DNA of 10,689 nt from an uncultured Prevotellaceae bacterium. Its GTDB lineage: Bacteria > Bacteroidota > Bacteroidia > Bacteroidales > Bacteroidaceae. The stretch spans positions 1 through 10,689 of the forward strand of contig CAMZHP010000090.1 in NCBI GenBank assembly GCA_947306845.1, given 5' to 3'. The position numbers were made by a program, and so were the translations under genes. The notes beneath the pieces are model-generated. The model was not told where the DNA came from, ran no database searches, and worked only from the letters and a program-made list of their open reading frames with translations. Below are positions 6,009-10,689 of the stretch, piece by piece; the first letter of the stretch is position 1; every line of letters starts with the position of its first letter.

Positions 6009-7016
6009 TTACTTGGCATCCATAGCCTGGCATGCGGTGATGGCCACCATCTTGTAGATATCATCGACAGAGCAGCCGCGGCTCAGGTCATTCACCGGGC
6101 GTGCGATACCCTGAAGAATCGGGCCGAGTGCCTCAGCATTGCCCAATCGCTGCACCAGCTTGTAACCGATGTTGCCCACCTCAAGGTTGGGGAACACAAG
6201 CACGTTTGCCTTTCCTGCAATCTCGCTGCCCGGAGCCTTCTTGGCACCCACCGACGGGACGAGGGCGGCATCAGCCTGCAGCTCACCGTCAACCTTCAGC
6301 GTGGGATCCAGTTCCTTGGCCAGGCGAGTAGCCTCAATCACCTTATCCACCACCTCATGAGTGGCGCTACCCTTGGTTGAGAAGCTGAGCATGGCCACTC
6401 TCGGGTCTTCGAATCCTGCCACGCTGCGAGCGGTCTGAGCCGTGCAGACAGCGATCTGCGAGAGTTGGGCTGCGTCAGGCATTGGGGTGACGGCGACATC
6501 GCCCACCACGAGGATGCCATTCTCGCCAAACTGGGGCTGTTGGGTGATAAGCAGCATCGCACCGCTCACACAGGTAATACCCGGCGAGCACTTGATGATC
6601 TGCAGGGCTGGGCGCAGTGTGTCGCCCGTGGTGCTCAGCGCGCCAGAGATCTGGCCGTCGGCACCCTCGGTCTTGATAATCATGCAACCCAGATAGAGCG
6701 GGTTCTTCACCAGCTCACGGGCCTTCTCGATGGTCATCCCCTTTTTCTTGCGCAGTTCGGTGAGCAGCTCTGCATACTCCTCGCTTTTGGGGTTATTCTC
6801 TGGGTCAATGAGCGTGGCCTTGTCAATATGCTCCAGTCCCCACTCTTTGGCCAGGGCATGGATCTCGTCAGGATTGCCGATAAGGATCAGGTCGGCGATA
6901 TCTTCGGCAAGCACTCTGTCGGCTGCCCTTAACGTGCGCTCCTCAGTTGCCTCGGGGAGCACGATGCGCTGTTTGTTGCTTTTAGCGCGGTCGATGATTT
7001 GTTGTACTAAACTCAT
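6009..7016 (-). CDS. pta: Phosphate acetyltransferase
   Basis: This enzyme converts acetyl-CoA and phosphate to acetyl phosphate and CoA, feeding AckA. At 335 residues it is the short form, consisting of the catalytic domain without the N-terminal DRTGG-type region of the E. coli enzyme. Recognisable blocks are VLPEATEERTLRAADRV (about residues 19-35), STTGDTLRPALQI (128-140, with a candidate CoA/phosphate-binding Arg135), DGELQADAAL (243-252), NVLVFPNLEVGNIGYK (271-286) and NDLSRGCSVDDI (309-320), whose Ser312-Arg313 correspond to the active-site Ser-Arg pair of the family. It is the first gene of the pta-ackA unit and has its own -7 element. Acetyl phosphate from this step may also act as a signal, but nothing here shows that. 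Confidence 0.98.
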   Translation of the reverse strand: MSLVQQIIDRAKSNKQRIVLPEATEERTLRAADRVLAEDIADLILIGNPDEIHALAKEWGLEHIDKATLIDPENNPKSEEYAELLTELRKKKGMTIEKARELVKNPLYLGCMIIKTEGADGQISGALSTTGDTLRPALQIIKCSPGITCVSGAMLLITQQPQFGENGILVVGDVAVTPMPDAAQLSQIAVCTAQTARSVAGFEDPRVAMLSFSTKGSATHEVVDKVIEATRLAKELDPTLKVDGELQADAALVPSVGAKKAPGSEIAGKANVLVFPNLEVGNIGYKLVQRLGNAEALGPILQGIARPVNDLSRGCSVDDIYKMVAITACQAMDAK

Positions 7017-7057
7017 AGTTGTTTTTGTAAGATTGTGCTTTCAATAGATTGCTTTTG

Positions 7058-7065
7058 CAAAGTTA
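7058..7065 (-). promoter_or_regulatory. Putative Bacteroidetes -7 element for pta-ackA
   Basis: The minus strand reads TAACTTTG here, an exact TAnnTTTG match, 41 bp before the pta ATG. No exact TTTG is present at the expected upstream distance. It lies in the 96-bp gap after cdaA, suggesting pta-ackA can be transcribed independently of folP-cdaA. Confidence 0.6.
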
Positions 7066-7068
7066 AAT

Positions 7069-7086
7069 AAAAAATCCGATATTCGG
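7069..7086 (-). terminator. Weak possible terminator after cdaA
   Basis: On the minus strand CCGA-ATA-TCGG is followed by ATTTTTTATT. The stem has only 4 bp, so termination would be partial at best. A competing pairing with a TCGG just upstream is possible. Confidence 0.3.
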
Positions 7087-7112
7087 TCTATTTTCCGAGA
7101 AAAACATTCTCT

Positions 7113-7880
7113 CTATCCCATCTCATTGGTGAGGATGCTCTCGAGGTCCTCAAATGACAGCCGTCTCTTGAACTCGCCGTTGATGGCCACGCTGACATGG
7201 CCTGTTTCTTCAGAGACAATGATGGCAAGCGCGTCGCTCTCCTCTGTGATGCCCATGCCTGCACGATGACGCAGACCCAGTTCGCGTGGGATGTCCATGC
7301 TGTGTGAGACAGGCAGGACGCATCCTGCGGCACGTATCCTTTTCTTGGAGACAATCATCGCACCGTCGTGCAATGGTGCCCCCTTATAAAAAATGTTCTC
7401 AATGAGCCGTTGGCTGATCTGGGCATCAATCACCTCACCAGCCCCCTGCATGAGGTCTTCCAAAGGAATGGTTCGCTCGATGATGATGAGAGCCCCCACC
7501 TTGTCGCGTGCCATGCTCATGCATGCCGCCACGATAGGCATGATGACTCCACGGTCGACAGCCTCTTTCTTGTGTCCGAAGAACTTCATCAGCGGTTCCA
7601 TGCGCTGATGGGCGCCAAGATTGTAGAGGAATTTGCGTATCTCGCTCTGGAACAAAATGATGATGCCTATCACACCTACACTGACCAGTTTGTCGAGAAT
7701 GCTGCCCAGCAGCCTCATCTCAAGCACCTGTGCCACTACCAGCCAGAAGATGACGAACACCAGCACACCCACAAACACATTGATGGTGCGCGACTCCTTC
7801 ATCAGCCTGTAGCAATAATAAATCATCACCGCCACCAAGACGATGTCAAGAAAGTCTTTTATGCCAAAATCAATAACCAT
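7113..7880 (-). CDS. cdaA: Diadenylate cyclase (CdaA/DacA type)
   Basis: This enzyme joins two ATP to make cyclic di-AMP, a second messenger tied to potassium and osmotic balance and wall homeostasis in other bacteria. The 255-residue protein has three likely membrane helices (about residues 10-24, 34-52 and 63-77), then a DAC domain with both catalytic motifs intact: Asp172-Gly173-Ala174 (HDGAMIV) and Arg204-His205-Arg206 (GLRHRAGMG). SEETGHVSVAINGEFKR (about 223-239) is also typical. This is the membrane-bound CdaA form. The regulator gene cdaR and glmM, which accompany cdaA in Firmicutes, are not beside it; instead it follows folP by 41 bp on the same strand. No c-di-AMP phosphodiesterase is visible in the window. 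The spacer before its ATG consists entirely of heptamer repeats, so it probably depends on the folP promoter. Confidence 0.96.
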   Translation of the reverse strand: MVIDFGIKDFLDIVLVAVMIYYCYRLMKESRTINVFVGVLVFVIFWLVVAQVLEMRLLGSILDKLVSVGVIGIIILFQSEIRKFLYNLGAHQRMEPLMKFFGHKKEAVDRGVIMPIVAACMSMARDKVGALIIIERTIPLEDLMQGAGEVIDAQISQRLIENIFYKGAPLHDGAMIVSKKRIRAAGCVLPVSHSMDIPRELGLRHRAGMGITEESDALAIIVSEETGHVSVAINGEFKRRLSFEDLESILTNEMG

Positions 7881-7939
7881 TCTTCAGTCTTCTATTTTCA
7901 ATCTTCAATAATTTTCAATCTTCAATTTTCAATCTTCAA
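7881..7939 (-). repeat. Heptamer array spanning the folP stop and the folP-cdaA gap
   Basis: On the plus strand the units are TCTTCAG, TCTTCTA, TTTTCAA, TCTTCAA, a TAA interruption, then TTTTCAA, TCTTCAA, TTTTCAA, TCTTCAA. That is eight heptamers, purine-rich on the minus strand, the sense strand of both genes (ATTGAAG/ATTGAAA, as after lpxH). The array fills the whole gap up to the base before the cdaA ATG and includes the folP stop codon and its last five sense codons. Confidence 0.92.
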
Positions 7940-8770
7940 TAATAATTTCACCACCTCAGCAGCTTCCGCCACATCATGCACGCGCAGGATTTCCGCGCCC
8001 CGCATCAGCGCCACTGCATGCAAAGCAGTAGTGGCATTGAGCGTATCGCCGACATCACAACCGAGCAGCTTGTAAATCATCGACTTACGCGATACTCCCG
8101 CCAAAACAGGCAGCCCGAACACCTGCAACCGGTCGAGCTGTGCCATCACCCGATAGTTTTCCTCCAAGGTCTTGCCAAAGCCAAAGCCTGGGTCGAGAAT
8201 GACATCGGGCACGCCAAGCGCATGCAGCATGCCCACCTCAGCAGCAAACGACTTCAGCATCGAGGCCATGTCAGATCTGACTGACATGAGCACATAAGGC
8301 ACTCGAAGCCTGGCCACCATGCGGAACATCGCAGGCACTCCGTCCTCATCTGGTGGGATGCACACCCCTCCAAAAGACATCGCGCCACCCTCCGACACAT
8401 CATTGATGATAAGGGGTCCGAACTCCTCCACGGCCATGCGAGCCACCTCCGGACGAAAGGTGTCCACACTCACCACGGCATCAGGCTGGCATCGCCGCAC
8501 CACGCTGAGCGCCAACCGCAGGCGTGACATTTCCTCCTCCTCGCTCACTGCCTGTCCGTCTGGACGGGTAGAGAAGGCTCCCACGTCTATCACCTGGCCC
8601 CCTTCCTCTATGATCTGGTCGGCACGCCTTGCCACAGCCTCCTCGGTCTGCACCCTGCTGGGGGCAAAGAACGAGTCGGGCGTGACATTGAGGATACCCA
8701 TCACGATGGGTGACGAGAACACCATCAAATGCCCGCCCACTTGGATAGAATGTGGTCTCTGTGTCTGCAT
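7922..8770 (-). CDS. folP: Dihydropteroate synthase
   Basis: This enzyme condenses 6-hydroxymethyl-dihydropterin diphosphate with p-aminobenzoate to give dihydropteroate in folate synthesis; it is the sulfonamide target. The 282-residue TIM-barrel protein shows the expected blocks: GILNVTPDSFF (about residues 25-35, metal-ligand Asn28), VDVGAFSTRP (where most homologues have GGESTRP; about 60-70), SVDTFRPEVA (101-110), INDVSEG (122-128), ILDPGFGFGKT (191-201), GVSRKS (225-230) and the C-terminal HDVAEA (265-270). The reading frame closes in repeat DNA: the final residues LKIEN and the TGA stop are made of heptamer units. Next on the strand is cdaA. The ATG at 8770 lies about 30 nt after a strong promoter match; an internal Met16 is an alternative start. 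Confidence 0.96.
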   Translation of the reverse strand: MQTQRPHSIQVGGHLMVFSSPIVMGILNVTPDSFFAPSRVQTEEAVARRADQIIEEGGQVIDVGAFSTRPDGQAVSEEEEMSRLRLALSVVRRCQPDAVVSVDTFRPEVARMAVEEFGPLIINDVSEGGAMSFGGVCIPPDEDGVPAMFRMVARLRVPYVLMSVRSDMASMLKSFAAEVGMLHALGVPDVILDPGFGFGKTLEENYRVMAQLDRLQVFGLPVLAGVSRKSMIYKLLGCDVGDTLNATTALHAVALMRGAEILRVHDVAEAAEVVKLLLKIEN

Positions 8771-8808
8771 GACAGATGTCGGAATGTGGCTTGCAGCTGT
8801 TCAAAAAA

Positions 8809-8839
8809 CAAAGGTAATGCAAATCGGGGGAAAAGCAAA
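8809..8839 (-). promoter_or_regulatory. Bacteroidetes-type promoter for folP-cdaA
   Basis: On the minus strand TTTG (8839-8836) is followed after 19 bp by TACCTTTG (8816-8809), matching both the -33 and -7 consensus elements with normal spacing. The predicted leader before the folP ATG at 8770 is about 30 nt. Confidence 0.75.
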
Positions 8840-8941
8840 ACAAATCTCTCTTTTTTTGCTTTCTCCCAGAAATTCTCAGAGAGAGTTCATGGCTTATAGC
8901 TTTTTTTTCCCTGGCAAGGGCGATAATCCGAAAAATGTTAG

Positions 8942-8949
8942 TAAGTTTG
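8942..8949 (+). promoter_or_regulatory. Putative Bacteroidetes -7 element for murF
   Basis: TAAGTTTG matches TAnnTTTG and ends 22 bp before the murF ATG, which would give a very short leader of roughly 15 nt. A TTTG at the -33 distance is not clear. Together with the folP promoter it makes the 201-bp spacer 8771-8971 a divergent promoter region; the rest holds T-rich runs and no gene. Confidence 0.5.
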
Positions 8950-8971
8950 CAAATCAAAAACTCAACAACAC

Positions 8972-10273
8972 ATGCAAATCGAAGAATTATACCACATTTT
9001 TGAGCAACATCCTGTCATCACCACCGACAGCCGCGACTGTCCCGAGGGTTCCATCTTCTTTGCCCTTAAAGGCGAGACTTTCAATGGCAACCAGTTTGCC
9101 GCAGCCGCACTGGAGAAAGGCTGCGCCTATGCCGTCGTCGATGAGCCGGAGCATGCCGATGCCACCGACTCCCGCTACATCCTGACGGATGATGTGCTCA
9201 CCACCCTGCAACAACTGGCCCGGTACCACCGCCGCACCCTGGGCACCCGCATCATCGGTGTGACTGGCACCAACGGCAAGACCACCACCAAGGAACTCAT
9301 CGCAGCCGTGCTCAGCGAGAAATACAACGTGCTCTATACTCGCGGAAACTTCAACAACCATATCGGCGTGCCCAAAACTCTCCTTCAGCTCACCCGAGAG
9401 CATGACATCGCCGTGGTGGAGATGGGCGCCAACCACCCTGGGGAGATACACACGCTGGTGAACATCGTGGAGCCCAACTGCGGCATTATCACCAATGTAG
9501 GCAAGGCTCACCTGGAGGGTTTCGGCTCTTTTGAGGGGGTATTGCACACCAAAGGCGAACTCTACGATTTCCTTCGCACAAGCAAGGACAGCGTCATCTT
9601 CATCGATGCCGACAACGAGCACTTACAAAGCATTGCCGGAGAACTGAAACAGGTGCGCTATGGCGTGGGCAACCACGACGACCTGTGCGCCAGCGGCGAG
9701 ATTGTCTCATGCACCCCTATGGTGCGCATGCGCTGGCATCATGGCGGTGGTGAATGGCATGAGGTACAGACGCAACTCATAGGTACCTACAACCTCTTCA
9801 ACATGATGGCGGCAGCAGCCATCGGACTCTATTTCGGAGTAAGCCAGGAACAGGTCGACCACGCCATCGCCAACTACGTGCCGAGCAACAACCGCTCGCA
9901 ACTCACCATCACGGCACACAACCGCCTCATCGTCGACACCTATAATGCCAACCCCACCAGCATGAACGCCGCCCTGGTCAACTTCTGCGCCATAGAGGGG
10001 CATCCCAAGATGGCCATCGTGGGCGACATGGGCGAACTGGGCGAATGCAGCAGCGAAGAACATCATAAGATTGTCGACCTTCTTTTGGCCTCCAACATCG
10101 ACCAGGTGTGGCTGGTAGGCAAGGAGTTTGGTGCCATCAAGAGTCCTTTCAGGAAATTCGCCAATGTGTCGGAAGTGAAGGATGCCATCGCCAAGGAACA
10201 TCCTGAGGGCTACTACATCTTCATCAAGGGCAGCAACTACATGCGCCTGTTTGAATTGCCCGAACTGCTGTGA
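8972..10273 (+). CDS. murF: UDP-N-acetylmuramoyl-tripeptide--D-alanyl-D-alanine ligase
   Basis: MurF adds D-Ala-D-Ala to UDP-MurNAc-tripeptide, using ATP, as the last cytoplasmic step of peptidoglycan precursor synthesis. The 433-residue protein has the three-domain Mur ligase plan. The N-terminal substrate domain includes TTDSRDCPEGSIFFALKG (about residues 17-34). The central ATPase has the P-loop GVTGTNGKTTTKE (96-108), the MurF-typical RGNFNNHIGVP (124-134), Glu150 in VVEMGANHPGEI and GTYNLFNMMAA (271-281). The C-terminal domain starts around NRSQ (307-310) and contains DTYNANPTSMNAAL (322-335) and GDMGELG (351-357). The RGNFNNxxGVP and YNANPxS signatures separate it from MurC, MurD and MurE. 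It stands apart from a large division and cell-wall cluster in this window, which I believe is usual in Bacteroidales. Confidence 0.97.
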   Translation: MQIEELYHIFEQHPVITTDSRDCPEGSIFFALKGETFNGNQFAAAALEKGCAYAVVDEPEHADATDSRYILTDDVLTTLQQLARYHRRTLGTRIIGVTGTNGKTTTKELIAAVLSEKYNVLYTRGNFNNHIGVPKTLLQLTREHDIAVVEMGANHPGEIHTLVNIVEPNCGIITNVGKAHLEGFGSFEGVLHTKGELYDFLRTSKDSVIFIDADNEHLQSIAGELKQVRYGVGNHDDLCASGEIVSCTPMVRMRWHHGGGEWHEVQTQLIGTYNLFNMMAAAAIGLYFGVSQEQVDHAIANYVPSNNRSQLTITAHNRLIVDTYNANPTSMNAALVNFCAIEGHPKMAIVGDMGELGECSSEEHHKIVDLLLASNIDQVWLVGKEFGAIKSPFRKFANVSEVKDAIAKEHPEGYYIFIKGSNYMRLFELPELL

Positions 10274-10326
10274 TCAGTCAGTTTTATCCCGATTTATCTG
10301 ACATCAAAAAGAAAATAGGCGAAAAA

Positions 10327-10358
10327 TTTGCCTGTATTATAAAAAAAGCCTACCTTTG
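10327..10358 (+). promoter_or_regulatory. Bacteroidetes-type promoter for tRNA-Pro
   Basis: TTTG (10327-10330), a 20-bp A+T-rich spacer, then TACCTTTG (10351-10358) give an exact match to both elements. The tRNA begins 12 nt after the last base of the -7 box, so the 5' leader is only a few nucleotides. Confidence 0.85.
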
Positions 10359-10369
10359 CACCGCAAAAT

Positions 10370-10442
10370 CGGGATGTAGCGCAGTTGGTAGCGCACTACG
10401 TTCGGGACGTAGGGGTCGGGCGTTCGAGTCGCCTCATCCCGA
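10370..10442 (+). tRNA. tRNA-Pro (anticodon CGG)
   Basis: The 73-nt cloverleaf folds completely. The acceptor stem is CGGGATG with CATCCCG (7 bp) and discriminator A at 10442. The D stem is GCGC/GCGC. The anticodon stem is CTACG/CGTAG around the loop TTCGGGA, with anticodon CGG at 10403-10405, which reads the proline codon CCG. The T arm has 5 bp including one G-T pair and the loop TTCGAGT. The CCA end is not encoded. From position 10431 onward its sequence is also the first part of the tandem repeat that follows. Confidence 0.96.
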
Positions 10443-10453
10443 CTTTTAATAAG

Positions 10454-10479
10454 AAGCAGAGCAAACGCTCTGCTTTTTT
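10454..10479 (+). terminator. Rho-independent terminator of tRNA-Pro (array copy 1)
   Basis: A 9-bp perfect stem, AAGCAGAGC/GCTCTGCTT, with loop AAAC ends in a run of six T. It starts 11 nt after the tRNA and is the natural transcript end for it. Confidence 0.9.
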
Positions 10480-10484
10480 ATGGC

Positions 10485-10520
10485 ACGTAGGGTTCTGAGC
10501 CAAAGGCCGCCTCATCCCGA
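10485..10520 (+). pseudogene. tRNA-Pro 3'-half remnant, copy 1
   Basis: This block has the same 36-nt length as tRNA positions 10407-10442. The first 8 nt (ACGTAGGG) and last 12 nt (GCCTCATCCCGA) are identical to the tRNA, but the 16 nt between (TTCTGAGCCAAAGGCC) match at only 5 positions, so the T arm is lost. There is no 5' half. Confidence 0.7.
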
Positions 10521-10531
10521 CTTTTAATAAG

Positions 10532-10558
10532 AAGCAGGGCAAACGCTCTGCTTTTTTT
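10532..10558 (+). terminator. Terminator hairpin, array copy 2
   Basis: The stem AAGCAGGGC/GCTCTGCTT with loop AAAC is followed by a T-run. Compared with copy 1, one A-T pair has become a G-T (G-U in RNA) pair, so the fold is kept. Confidence 0.8.
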
Positions 10559-10563
10559 ATGGC

Positions 10564-10599
10564 ACGTAGGGTTCTGAGCCAAAGGCCGCCTCATCCCGA
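10564..10599 (+). pseudogene. tRNA-Pro 3'-half remnant, copy 2
   Basis: This block is identical to the 36-nt block at 10485-10520, including the altered 16-nt middle. Confidence 0.7.
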
Positions 10600-10607
10600 C
10601 ATAAAAG

Positions 10608-10633
10608 AAGCAGGGCAAACGCTCTGCTTTTTT
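10608..10633 (+). terminator. Terminator hairpin, array copy 3
   Basis: It has the same stem as copy 2 (with the G-T pair), loop AAAC and a slightly shorter T-run. A fourth copy starts at 10684 and is cut by the window edge. Confidence 0.8.
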
Positions 10634-10639
10634 GATGGC

Positions 10640-10675
10640 ACGTAGGGTTCTGAGCCAAAGGCCGCCTCATCCCGA
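10640..10675 (+). pseudogene. tRNA-Pro 3'-half remnant, copy 3
   Basis: This is a third identical copy of the 36-nt block. Confidence 0.7.
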
Positions 10676-10689
10676 CATAAAAGAAGCAG

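Larger units (their letters stand above)
10431..10689 (+). repeat. Tandem array of tRNA-Pro tail plus terminator units (runs off the window)
   Basis: Units start with GCCTCATCCCGAC at 10431, 10509, 10588 and 10664, giving periods of 78, 79 and 76 bp; the fourth unit is cut by the window edge. Each unit holds the last 12 nt of tRNA-Pro, a linker (TTTTAATAAG in units 1-2, ATAAAAG in units 3-4), a GCAGRGC-AAAC-GCTCTGC hairpin with a T-run, and a 36-nt block resembling the tRNA 3' half. Units are nearly identical and there are no unique spacers. Total array length is unknown. Confidence 0.95.

Noticed and set aside
10274..10326. Intrinsic terminator after murF
   Set aside because: TGAT-CA-GTCAG can pair with CTGAC-ATCA around a 16-nt loop, but the loop is long and A rather than T follows, so termination is not supported.
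10443..10689. CRISPR-like array
   Set aside because: Repeats are directly adjacent with no unique spacers, and the unit contains a tRNA tail and a terminator. No cas gene is near.
10485..10689. Additional tRNA genes after tRNA-Pro
   Set aside because: The copies contain only the 3' half, without acceptor 5' strand, D arm or anticodon, and the T arm is not conserved.

Overview
The window looks like chromosomal DNA of a Bacteroidales bacterium, most likely of the Prevotella group. Four intergenic regions carry the Bacteroidetes-type -7 promoter element TAnnTTTG, two of them with a TTTG box about 19-20 bp upstream. The gene set (LpxH, AckA/Pta, CdaA next to FolP, MurF) fits an anaerobic or fermentative Gram-negative bacterium. 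Coding DNA is moderately G+C-rich; spacers are A+T-rich and full of short tandem repeats. The genus is inferred from style and gene order, not proven.

Layout: (1) 1-434, the C-terminal end of a membrane-associated family 2 glycosyltransferase. (2) 429-990, an A+T-rich island with one four-helix-bundle (S23/IVP-like) gene, bracketed by a 40-bp inverted repeat (37/40 identical) whose left arm overlaps the glycosyltransferase stop. (3) 998-2619, radC and an OB-fold plus HD-domain protein resembling YhaM. (4) 2811-4556, a three-gene plus-strand unit: phosphoribosyltransferase, SufT/MIP18-type Fe-S assembly protein, LpxH. (5) 4557-4785, a convergent spacer with a heptamer array, an octamer array and two hairpins. 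(6) 4786-7016, the minus-strand pta-ackA acetate pathway. (7) 7113-8770, the minus-strand pair folP-cdaA. (8) 8972-10273, murF, divergent from folP. (9) 10327-10689, a tRNA-Pro(CGG) with a clear promoter, followed by a tandem array of about 78-bp units running off the window edge; each unit repeats the tRNA 3' end and a Rho-independent terminator.

The genes are mostly housekeeping: envelope building (LpxH for lipid A, MurF for peptidoglycan, the glycosyltransferase), acetyl-CoA to acetate with ATP formation (Pta, AckA), folate synthesis (FolP) and c-di-AMP signalling (CdaA). The unusual content is in the repeats: the inverted-repeat cassette, 7/8-bp arrays that start at stop codons in the sense orientation of the gene they follow (one forms the end of folP), and the amplified tRNA-Pro tail. 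I found no CRISPR array, transposase, integrase, toxin-antitoxin pair or recognisable defence system.
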